A DNA stretch of 5,714 nucleotides, taken from assembly GCA_024409145.1 (NCBI GenBank), contig JAKSUF010000097.1:1-5714 (forward strand), read 5' to 3'. Below, one piece after another: positions 1 through 5,670 of the stretch. Each line of letters begins with the position of its first letter. Positions within the stretch are counted from its first letter, which is position 1. The translations under genes and the position numbers were made by a program. The notes beneath the pieces were generated by a model. That model did no database searches, was not told the DNA's origin, and saw nothing but the letters and a program-made list of their open reading frames with translations. Origin of the DNA: an archaeon (GTDB lineage: Archaea; Methanobacteriota; Methanobacteria; Methanobacteriales; Methanobacteriaceae).

Positions 1-68
1 CCAATTATCAAAAATTTAACTTAAATAAAGAGCAAATAACAATATAAAATAAAATAAAAATATAAAAT

Positions 69-124
69 AAAAAAAATTATAACAAAAAATGATAAATATT
101 AATCAGCAAAATGAGATTAATATT
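69..124 (-). terminator. Possible distal terminator: 10-bp hairpin followed by T-runs
   Basis: AATATTAATC at 95-104 is the exact reverse complement of GATTAATATT at 115-124, with a 10-base loop. Read on the minus strand, the hairpin is followed by T-runs of six (84-89 region) and eight (69-76), which resembles an archaeal oligo-T terminator aided by a stem. It lies about 160 bases beyond the valS stop, so it could be a back-up terminator or mark the end of a valS 3' UTR. In DNA this AT-rich, some inverted repeats arise by chance, but ten perfect pairs including one G-C is more than most. An operator for a gene to the left is the alternative. Confidence 0.4.
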
Positions 125-204
125 GCAAAATAATAAAAATTTAAGAACAAATATAATTAGAATGTATAAAAAAATAAAATATATCATACATTATTATTAC
201 AAAA

Positions 205-250
205 TATAAAAAATATAAAAAATATAAAAAAAGATAAAAAAAGATAAAAA
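205..250. repeat. Short phased A-tract tandem repeat
   Basis: TATAAAAAA starts at 205, 214 and 223 (period 9), the last copy carrying one extra A. It continues as GATAAAAA-type units starting at 233 and 243 (period 10). On the minus strand these give successive T-runs of five to seven just after valS, so the array probably contributes to transcription termination. A-tracts spaced close to one helical turn are also expected to bend DNA. It may simply be slippage-derived low-complexity sequence. Confidence 0.6.
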
Positions 251-261
251 GAAATGAAATT

Positions 262-292
262 AAAATAAAAAAATTATGAGATTATCTCATAA
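262..292 (-). terminator. valS terminator hairpin with the stop codon in its loop
   Basis: TTATGAGA (274-281) and TCTCATAA (285-292) are perfect reverse complements, giving an 8-bp stem around a three-base loop. On the minus strand that loop is exactly TAA, the valS stop codon (282-284), so the last codons of valS form one arm of the stem. The stem runs directly into seven Ts (267-273 on the minus strand), then A and four more Ts. This has the form of an intrinsic terminator. Archaeal termination mainly needs the T-run, so the role of the stem is inference. Confidence 0.65.
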
Positions 293-3053
293 CTTCTAAT
301 ATAATTCCAAGATCTTCATTTTGTAATACATCTACTTTTTCACCACTTGCACCTACGATTTCTTTCTTCATATTTAAGAAATCTTCAGTAAGAACACCAT
401 CAGCAATAGCTATTTCACCATCTTCAGCTAATTTAGCAGCAATTTCTTCAGGAGCAGTAGATTTGATGTATCCAATAACTTGACCAGCATTTGCTTTAAA
501 TGTTGGTCCAATTTTAGCCATATTTGGTTCAACTTCAATAACTTTTTCATGAACTTTAGGTTCACCAGATTTGATAGACAAATCTTTAATTTTTAAAGTT
601 CCACTAATAACATCAGCAAATTCTTCTAAAACTTCTTTAAGATCTGCTTCAGCACTATCAGGATAAACATTTACATTAGCTACTTCAACATTTAAAGGAA
701 TTTTAGAAGCTGATTTAAATCTTCTGATTTCACCAATTAATTTGATAGCCAAATCACCATTTATAATGAATTTTTCATTATCTAAATTCTCATCAATAGC
801 TGGCCAAAGAGTATTATGAATACTCATTTGTTCATCATCTAAATCAAAGTATTGGTAAACTTCTTCAGTAAAGAATGGAGCAAACGGAGCAAGTAAACTT
901 AAGGAATCTCTAATAATAGTTCTTAAAGTATATTTAGCAGCAATTCTAGATTCTTCAGCAACTTCATCATTATAAAGTCTATATTTTACAGCTTCAATAT
1001 ATTCATCACAGAAATCATGCCAAACAAATTTTTCAATAGCATTAATAGCAGTAGCATAGTTATAATCACTATAAGCATCATCTACAATTTTATTAACAGC
1101 CATAAATTTAGCAAAAATCCATTTATCCATAGGATTTAAATTAGCTTTAATACTATCTGCATCATTAGAAATAGCTTCTTTAGATTCATCATCAAAAATA
1201 TGCATACTTACAAATCTAAATGCATTCCAAAATTTACGTAAGAATTTAAAACCATGTTTAATATCTTTCCAATCAAATGCTACATCAGAACCAGGAACAC
1301 TATTAGCAGCCCATAATCTAAGTGGGTCTGCACCATATTCAGAGATAACTTCTTCAGGACCAGTTACATTTCCACGAGACTTACTCATTTTATAACCATC
1401 TTCACCAAATACCATACCATTTATTACAATATCATCAAATGGTTTTTTACCTGTGAGAGCTAAGCATCTGAGAGTAGTATAAAATGCCCAAGTTCTAATA
1501 ATATCATGTCCTTGTGGACGAATATTAGCTGGGAAGATATTTTCAAATCCTTCTTCAGGCCATCCAGCAATAGAAAGTGGAGAAATAGAACTATCCATCC
1601 AAGTGTCTAAAACATCTTCTTCACCAATAAATTCACTACAACCACATTCACAAGAACCAAGAGGTTTATCAATAGTTGGGTCAATAGGTAATTGTTCAGG
1701 AGATGGTAAGATTACTTTTCCACAATCTTTACAATACCAAACAGGAATAGGAGTTGCAAATAATCTTTGTCTGGAAATACACCAATCCCATTCCATAGAA
1801 TCAGCCCAATTCATTAAACGGCTTTTCATATGTTCTGGAACCCAACGCATATCTTCAGCAGCTTCCTTAATTTGGTCAATCATTTTAGTAACAGCTACAA
1901 ACCATTGTTTTTTAACAAGAATTTCAATAGGAGTTTTACATCTCCAACACTGACCTACATTTTGATCAACTTCTTCTTGTTTAGTTAAGTATCCTTCTTC
2001 TTTTAAAGCTTCAATAGTTTTAGCTTTAGCTTCTTTAAGTTCCATACCTGCAAATCTACCTGCAGCATCTGTTAAAATACCTTGTTCAGTAATAGCTTTA
2101 ATAATATCTAAATCATATTTATTTACCCAAGCTACATCAGTTTTATCCCCAAAAGTACAAATCATTACTGCACCAGTACCAAACTCAGGGTCTACTTCTT
2201 CATCAGCAATAATTTTAACTTTTTGACCAGATAATGGAACTTCCACATAATTTCCTAATAAATGATTGTATCTTTCATCATCTGGATGAACTACAACAGC
2301 TACACAAGCAGACATTAATTCAGGACGAGTAGTAGCAATTAAAACACCAGGAACAGATGAATCAGCAGTATCTGGGAAATCAGCAGCCCTTACATAAGAA
2401 TTACCTTCAACATTAGCTAAGATTTCCTCAGGAACATTAGCTGGTGGGAAATTAACATAATTTAAGAAAGTAGTGTTATCAGAATATTCTACTTCAGCAA
2501 AAGCAATAGCTGTTTCACAACGAGGACACCAGTTTACAGGGTGAATACCTTGGTAAATTAATCCTTGATCATACATTTCTAAGAAGGATAATTGTGTTCT
2601 TTTTCTGTATTCTGGAGTCATAGTAATATATTCCCTACTCCAATCTTGAGAAAATCCTACAGAACGCATTTGTTCTCTCATTTTGCTAATATTATCATGA
2701 GTTAAATCAATACACATATCACGGAATTCTTGTCTAGTAACATCATTCTTCTTAATATTGTGAGTTTCTTCTACTTTTACTTCAGTAGGAAGACCATGAC
2801 AATCCCATCCTTGAGGGAATAATACATCCATACCTTTTTCTCTTCTATATCTTGCATTAAAATCAATATAAGCCCAGTTTAAGATATGACCCATATGTAA
2901 AAGACCTGTTGGGTAAGGTGGAGGAGTGTCAATTACATAGCGAGGTTTAGTTCCATCACCCATGAATTTATAGACATCTTCATCTTCCCATTTCTTTTGC
3001 CATTTCTGTTCTGCAGAAAAGTCATAATCTTTAGGAATTTCTTTATTTGTCAA
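282..3053 (-). CDS. valS: Valyl-tRNA synthetase (ValRS), archaeal type
   Basis: Cytoplasmic class I synthetase that joins valine to tRNA-Val using ATP and hydrolyses mischarged Thr-tRNA-Val. Visible in the 923 residues: the HIGH motif as HMGH (53-56) in PPPYPTGLLHMGH; the CP1 editing domain, roughly 190-350, with ATTRPEL (240-246) and GDKTD (302-306); QGHDIIRTW (514-522); the KMSKS loop (555-559); and an anticodon-binding domain, roughly 640-760. Cysteine pairs at 176/179, 369/372 and 441/444, plus C468, C470 and C472, look like zinc knuckles. The C-terminal part is not the coiled-coil arm of bacterial ValRS, and the length suits archaeal enzymes. The start is TTG with GGAGAT six bases before it. 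An in-frame TAA at 3072-3074 closes the frame upstream, and the next Met (residue 31) would remove the conserved N-terminus. It is transcribed divergently from the membrane protein gene. No frameshift or missing catalytic motif is seen. Confidence 0.97.
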   Translation of the reverse strand: MTNKEIPKDYDFSAEQKWQKKWEDEDVYKFMGDGTKPRYVIDTPPPYPTGLLHMGHILNWAYIDFNARYRREKGMDVLFPQGWDCHGLPTEVKVEETHNIKKNDVTRQEFRDMCIDLTHDNISKMREQMRSVGFSQDWSREYITMTPEYRKRTQLSFLEMYDQGLIYQGIHPVNWCPRCETAIAFAEVEYSDNTTFLNYVNFPPANVPEEILANVEGNSYVRAADFPDTADSSVPGVLIATTRPELMSACVAVVVHPDDERYNHLLGNYVEVPLSGQKVKIIADEEVDPEFGTGAVMICTFGDKTDVAWVNKYDLDIIKAITEQGILTDAAGRFAGMELKEAKAKTIEALKEEGYLTKQEEVDQNVGQCWRCKTPIEILVKKQWFVAVTKMIDQIKEAAEDMRWVPEHMKSRLMNWADSMEWDWCISRQRLFATPIPVWYCKDCGKVILPSPEQLPIDPTIDKPLGSCECGCSEFIGEEDVLDTWMDSSISPLSIAGWPEEGFENIFPANIRPQGHDIIRTWAFYTTLRCLALTGKKPFDDIVINGMVFGEDGYKMSKSRGNVTGPEEVISEYGADPLRLWAANSVPGSDVAFDWKDIKHGFKFLRKFWNAFRFVSMHIFDDESKEAISNDADSIKANLNPMDKWIFAKFMAVNKIVDDAYSDYNYATAINAIEKFVWHDFCDEYIEAVKYRLYNDEVAEESRIAAKYTLRTIIRDSLSLLAPFAPFFTEEVYQYFDLDDEQMSIHNTLWPAIDENLDNEKFIINGDLAIKLIGEIRRFKSASKIPLNVEVANVNVYPDSAEADLKEVLEEFADVISGTLKIKDLSIKSGEPKVHEKVIEVEPNMAKIGPTFKANAGQVIGYIKSTAPEEIAAKLAEDGEIAIADGVLTEDFLNMKKEIVGASGEKVDVLQNEDLGIILEVMR

Positions 3054-3059
3054 TATAAT

Positions 3060-3065
3060 ATCTCC
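3060..3065 (-). promoter_or_regulatory. valS ribosome binding site that fixes a TTG start
   Basis: On the minus strand GGAGAT lies six bases before TTG (3051-3053). It matches the 3' end of archaeal 16S rRNA and is the same motif used by pheT. No ATG or GTG occurs between the upstream in-frame stop (3072-3074) and this TTG, so the site decides the start codon. Confidence 0.85.
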
Positions 3066-3137
3066 AATTAATTAATAAGTAATAAATAAATTAATATGAA
3101 AAAATCATAGAATTCAAATCAAATAATTTAAATTCAA

Positions 3138-3162
3138 AATATGATTAAAAACATATCATATT
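3138..3162. repeat. Inverted repeat in the divergent promoter region
   Basis: AATATGAT (3138-3145) is the exact reverse complement of ATCATATT (3155-3162), with a nine-base spacer. It lies about 85-110 bases upstream of the valS start and 240 bases before the membrane protein gene. It could be a regulator site for valS or a chance inverted repeat in AT-rich DNA. Confidence 0.35.
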
Positions 3163-3334
3163 ATTTTAATATTTATTTAAAGTATTTATTAAATGTTAGT
3201 ATAAAAAATTACAACAATAAACACTAAAGAAAAAATAAGAATAAAACATCACAATAAAAAACCAGAAGAATAAATTCAAATTTAAAAAAATATAATAAAT
3301 AGAAAAAATAAAATTATAATTATTATATTTAATT

Positions 3335-3350
3335 AATATAAATATAAAAA
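3335..3350 (+). promoter_or_regulatory. Candidate TATA box for the membrane protein gene
   Basis: AATATAAATATAAAAA is the best TATA-like stretch at a sensible distance. Archaeal transcription usually begins about 25 bases downstream, which would be near 3365-3375, leaving a short leader before the ATG at 3404. The surrounding sequence is so AT-rich that the exact element cannot be fixed by eye. Confidence 0.35.
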
Positions 3351-3369
3351 ATACTAAATTAAAACTAAT

Positions 3370-3387
3370 ATACGGTAATAACCGTAT
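3370..3387. promoter_or_regulatory. Perfect inverted repeat ATACGGT-AATA-ACCGTAT, likely operator
   Basis: Two seven-base arms (3370-3376 and 3381-3387) are exact reverse complements around AATA. Each arm carries the CGG/CCG triplet, which stands out in a spacer with almost no G or C. It ends seven bases before the GGTGAT ribosome binding site and lies about where transcription should begin if the TATA call is right. A dimeric regulator bound here would block initiation. Alternatively it forms a small hairpin in the leader mRNA that affects ribosome access. No known archaeal operator is recognised. Confidence 0.55.
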
Positions 3388-3394
3388 CAATAAA

Positions 3395-3400
3395 GGTGAT
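3395..3400 (+). promoter_or_regulatory. Ribosome binding site of the membrane protein gene
   Basis: GGTGAT lies three bases before the ATG at 3404, inside AAAGGTGATAAAATG. It is a strong archaeal Shine-Dalgarno match and the main support that this short frame is a real gene starting here. Confidence 0.8.
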
Positions 3401-3403
3401 AAA

Positions 3404-3763
3404 ATGCAATTATTATGGTTTTATGTAGCTATTGTCCTTGCAATAAGTGATCTTATCCATAGTAATCTTGTATGGAATACTATAAAAGATTTCTATGTAA
3501 TTTTCATGGGAGGTTTACTTAAAAATTCATTAGATTCAATATTCCAAACATGGATTGTGCATGAAATTTTAGAAGCATTTTTCCATTTTATAATACTTTC
3601 AATAGTATTTTTATCATTCAAAATAGGATTTTTAGCAGGTTTAATACATTTCTTATTAGATGTAACCCATTCTTTAGCTATAGAACACCTTGATTGGGTA
3701 CCTCATAGAGCTCTTCACTTTGTTGTAGAATCTTGTTTCTTTATAGCATTATTTGGACTTTAA
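3404..3763 (+). CDS. Small multi-spanning membrane protein rich in His/Asp/Glu, function unknown
   Basis: I do not recognise a named family. The 119 residues form three or four hydrophobic segments: about 3-24, 58-72, 74-92 and 103-119. Residues 27-50 are more polar and may be a loop or re-entrant stretch. Potential metal ligands recur at helical spacing: D16/H19, H53-E54-E57-H61, H82/D86/H89, E94-H95-D97, and H101/H105/E109 within PHRALHF. Placing charged residues inside membrane helices is costly, so these are probably functional; metal binding or membrane enzyme chemistry is my inference. The HRxxH part faintly recalls YdjM-type membrane hydrolases, but not enough to assign. The protein has only a few Lys/Arg and no signal peptide distinct from its first helix. 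It is supported as real by a strong ribosome binding site, a clean TAA stop and non-random composition. It is divergent from valS and 212 bases before pheT on the same strand. Confidence 0.8.
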   Translation: MQLLWFYVAIVLAISDLIHSNLVWNTIKDFYVIFMGGLLKNSLDSIFQTWIVHEILEAFFHFIILSIVFLSFKIGFLAGLIHFLLDVTHSLAIEHLDWVPHRALHFVVESCFFIALFGL

Positions 3764-3860
3764 ATCTAGAAGATAAAAATATTAAACGATTAGAAAAAAT
3801 AAATTAGATTCTAAAATTTATTAAACTATTGAAATAGAAAAAATATACAAATAGAAAAAG

Positions 3861-3910
3861 CTATGAACATAGTACAAACTATAAAACTAATGAATAGACT
3901 ATGAACATAG
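3861..3910. repeat. Two exact copies of the near-palindrome CTATGAACATAG
   Basis: CTATGAACATAG occurs at 3861-3872 and 3899-3910, 38 bases apart. Each copy is itself an inverted repeat, CTATG-AA-CATAG. Two identical half-symmetric boxes before a gene are typical of paired operator sites. They lie 66-115 bases upstream of the pheT start, so pheT (or the transcript it may share with the membrane gene) is the likely target. Each box contains an ATG opening a tiny frame without a ribosome binding site; these contain no Phe codons and are not a convincing leader peptide. Confidence 0.55.
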
Positions 3911-3965
3911 AAAAAATTACAATTAAAATTATTAAATAACTATTAAAATATGATATATAATAAAA

Positions 3966-3971
3966 GGAGAT
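3966..3971 (+). promoter_or_regulatory. pheT ribosome binding site
   Basis: GGAGAT lies four bases before the ATG at 3976 and matches the motif before valS. The adjacent ATG begins the conserved N-terminus MPVITF, so the start is secure. Confidence 0.85.
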
Positions 3972-3975
3972 TAAA

Positions 3976-5628
3976 ATGCCTGTAATTACATTTAAATATC
4001 AAGATTTAAAAGATTTAGGAATTGATCTTGAAAAAGATGAACTTATTGACACTATTCCTATGATGGCAAGTGATATTGAAGACTTTGATGATGAAGAGAT
4101 TAAAGTCGAATTCTTCCCAAACCGTCCAGATAATTTATCTATTGAAGGTGTTGCAAGATCATTCAAAGGATTTTTAGGACAAGAAACTGGCCTTCCAGAA
4201 TATAAAATCGAAGAATCTGGAGAAAAAGTTACTGTAAGTAAAGAAGTAGCTGAAATCAGACCATACATAGGTTTTGCTAAAATTGAAAATGTAAATTTTA
4301 CTGGAGATAAAATTAAATACATAATGGATTTCCAAGAAAACCTACATTGGGTAATTGGTAGAGACCGTAAAAAAGTAGCTATTGGAATTCATAATGCAGA
4401 TGTAGTTAATGCACCATATAATTACATAGCTACTCCAAAAGATGAAAATAGTTTTGTTCCATTAGAAATGGAAAATGAAATGAGTCCTGAAGAAATCTTA
4501 ACTGAACATGAAAAAGGTGCAAAATATGCTCATTTAATTGAGAAATTTGACAAATACCCACTCATTCGTGACAAAGACAATAAGATACTTTCTATGCCTC
4601 CAATCATCAATGGTGAATTAACTAAATTATCTGAAGACACAAAAAATATTATTATAGATGTTACAGGTACTGATGAAAAAGCAGTAAACCAATGTTTAAA
4701 TATTATTTGTTGCTCATTTGCAGAAGTTGGAGGTCAAATTAAAACTATGGAAGTTGAATATGAAGATAAAACAATTGTGACTCCAGATTTAACTCCAAAA
4801 GTTAAAAATGTACATGTAGATGTGGCTAATAACTTAATTGGTGGAACTAATCTTAATGCTGAAGATATTAAAGAACTTTTATCAAAAGCAAGAATGGATG
4901 CAAATATTATTAATGATAATGAATTAGAAGTTATTATCCCAGCATACCGAATTGATATATTACATGAAGTTGATATTGTTGAAAATATAGCTATTCAATA
5001 TCATATTAATGCAGTCGAAGCTAAATTACCAGACATGCCAACTATTGCATATGAACATAATTGGTTTAGCTCTGAAAAAACAATAAGAGAAGTTATGGTT
5101 GGTCTTGGATTCCAAGAAGTAATGAGTTTAATGTTAACTAGTGAAACAAACCATTATGAAAAAATGAACCAAGAAGAAAAAGAACATGTTCAAGTAGCTA
5201 GACCAATAACAGTTAGTGGAACTATGATTAGAACTAGTTTACTTAACAGTTTAATGGAATTCTTAGAAGATAATAAACATGAAGACTTACCTCAAAAAAT
5301 ATTTGAAATGGGTGATGTTTTATACATGGATGATTCTAACTTTAATAAAACTAGAACTGTTAAAAAACTAGCAGGAATGATTTGTCATTCTACTGCAAAC
5401 TTCACAGAAATAAAATCAACAATGGCAAGTGTACTTGGAAATCTTGGTTATACTATGGAAATATCTGATTCCACCAATCCAAGTTTCATACAAGGAAGAG
5501 TAGCTAATGTTGATGGAGAATCAAAAGCAGGAAAAATTACTGGAGTCTTTGGAGAAATATCTCCAGAAGTTATCACTAACTTTGAACTTGAATATCCAGT
5601 AATTGCATTTGAAATTGAATTTTTATAA
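3976..5628 (+). CDS. pheT: Phenylalanyl-tRNA synthetase beta subunit, archaeal type
   Basis: Beta chain of the cytoplasmic alpha2-beta2 class II synthetase that charges tRNA-Phe. It supports the catalytic alpha chain PheS and carries the B3/B4 editing site that removes misattached tyrosine. In 550 residues one sees the N-terminal B1-like region with FFPNRPDNLSIEGVAR (46-61); the B3/B4 editing domain, roughly 85-255, with GRDRKKVAIGIHN (128-140) and MPPIINGELTKLS (207-219); the B5 domain, roughly 270-342, ending in IPAYRIDILHEVDIVENIAI with the acidic residues D327, D333 and E336; and the C-terminal catalytic-like fold, roughly 355-550, with GEISPEV (526-532). It lacks the bacterial OB-fold tRNA-binding insert and C-terminal anticodon-binding domain, which explains 550 rather than about 800 residues, the usual archaeal/eukaryotic size. 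It ends in tandem stops TAA-TAA. pheS is not adjacent, so the two subunits must be coordinated from separate loci. It appears intact. Confidence 0.97.
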   Translation: MPVITFKYQDLKDLGIDLEKDELIDTIPMMASDIEDFDDEEIKVEFFPNRPDNLSIEGVARSFKGFLGQETGLPEYKIEESGEKVTVSKEVAEIRPYIGFAKIENVNFTGDKIKYIMDFQENLHWVIGRDRKKVAIGIHNADVVNAPYNYIATPKDENSFVPLEMENEMSPEEILTEHEKGAKYAHLIEKFDKYPLIRDKDNKILSMPPIINGELTKLSEDTKNIIIDVTGTDEKAVNQCLNIICCSFAEVGGQIKTMEVEYEDKTIVTPDLTPKVKNVHVDVANNLIGGTNLNAEDIKELLSKARMDANIINDNELEVIIPAYRIDILHEVDIVENIAIQYHINAVEAKLPDMPTIAYEHNWFSSEKTIREVMVGLGFQEVMSLMLTSETNHYEKMNQEEKEHVQVARPITVSGTMIRTSLLNSLMEFLEDNKHEDLPQKIFEMGDVLYMDDSNFNKTRTVKKLAGMICHSTANFTEIKSTMASVLGNLGYTMEISDSTNPSFIQGRVANVDGESKAGKITGVFGEISPEVITNFELEYPVIAFEIEFL

Positions 5629-5631
5629 TAA

Positions 5632-5670
5632 AATTTAATTTCAATTCTTTTTTTTACAAAATAAAAAAAA
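5632..5670. terminator. pheT terminator with T8/A8 inverted repeat, possibly bidirectional
   Basis: Twenty bases after the pheT stop is a run of eight Ts (5648-5655), the classic archaeal termination signal on the plus strand. It is followed after ACAAAAT by eight As (5663-5670), which read as eight Ts on the minus strand. The pair could stop transcription from both sides if a convergent gene lies beyond the right edge; that gene is not visible here. Confidence 0.7.

Larger units (their letters stand above)
1..281. other. AT-rich gene-free spacer downstream of valS
   Basis: No credible gene is seen on either strand: there is no ribosome binding site followed by an open frame, and no tRNA or rRNA-like GC-rich block. 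The stretch is nearly all A and T, with A-runs on the plus strand that read as T-runs on the minus strand, the direction valS is transcribed. It holds the valS terminator hairpin (274-292), a phased A-tract tandem repeat (205-250), an inverted repeat with 7-base arms AATGTAT (161-167) and ATACATT (186-192), and one with 10-base arms (95-124). The left end probably belongs to the flank of a gene outside the window, whose strand cannot be told. Confidence 0.7.
3054..3403. promoter_or_regulatory. Divergent intergenic region between valS and the membrane protein gene
   Basis: This 350-base spacer must contain promoters for both outward-facing genes. It is extremely AT-rich (10 G/C in 3241-3360), so many TATA-like words occur and single promoter calls are weak. 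For valS a possible TATA element is the TTTAAATTATTT-like stretch around 3121-3134 (minus strand), which would put the transcript start near 3100; this is a guess. AATTCAAA recurs at 3111, 3131 and 3273. Minus-strand translation of 3196-3390 gives only a Phe/Ile/Tyr-rich low-complexity string with no ribosome binding site, so I do not call a gene there. Confidence 0.6.
3764..3975 (+). other. Leader region before pheT without a visible terminator
   Basis: This 212-base spacer is A-rich on the plus strand, and no T-run exceeds three bases, so an oligo-T terminator for the upstream gene is not seen and readthrough into pheT is plausible. A possible pheT promoter is AAAAAATATACAAA near 3838-3851, which would start transcription near 3870-3875, close to the first CTATGAACATAG box. 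A second TATA-like stretch at 3953-3960 is too close to the start codon to be used. Low complexity makes both calls weak. Confidence 0.45.

Noticed and set aside
14..26. 13-base palindrome ATTTAA-C-TTAAAT
   Set aside because: Made almost only of A and T in a spacer where such symmetry is common; no neighbouring gene start gives it meaning.
161..192. Inverted repeat AATGTAT ... ATACATT as a separate terminator or RNA gene
   Set aside because: Arms of seven with an 18-base loop are weak, and nothing else marks an RNA gene; kept only as a note on the spacer.
1603..1953. 116-codon open frame on the plus strand inside valS
   Set aside because: It is antisense to a well-conserved part of ValRS, with no ribosome binding site or recognisable domain; a shadow frame.
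3196..3390. 64-codon open frame on the minus strand, hydrophobic and Phe/Tyr/Ile-rich
   Set aside because: It is the translation of A-rich spacer DNA, begins at a TTG with no ribosome binding site, lies across the promoter and palindrome of the membrane gene, and looks low-complexity.
3863..3939. Two tiny overlapping frames before pheT (13 codons from 3863, 12 codons from 3901, joined by ATGA) as a possible leader-peptide attenuator
   Set aside because: Neither has a ribosome binding site or any Phe codon. Their similarity comes from the CTATGAACATAG repeat, so an attenuator reading is not supported.
3999..4322. 107-codon minus-strand frame inside pheT
   Set aside because: Antisense to conserved PheT sequence, Ser/Ile-rich as expected of a shadow; no start signals.
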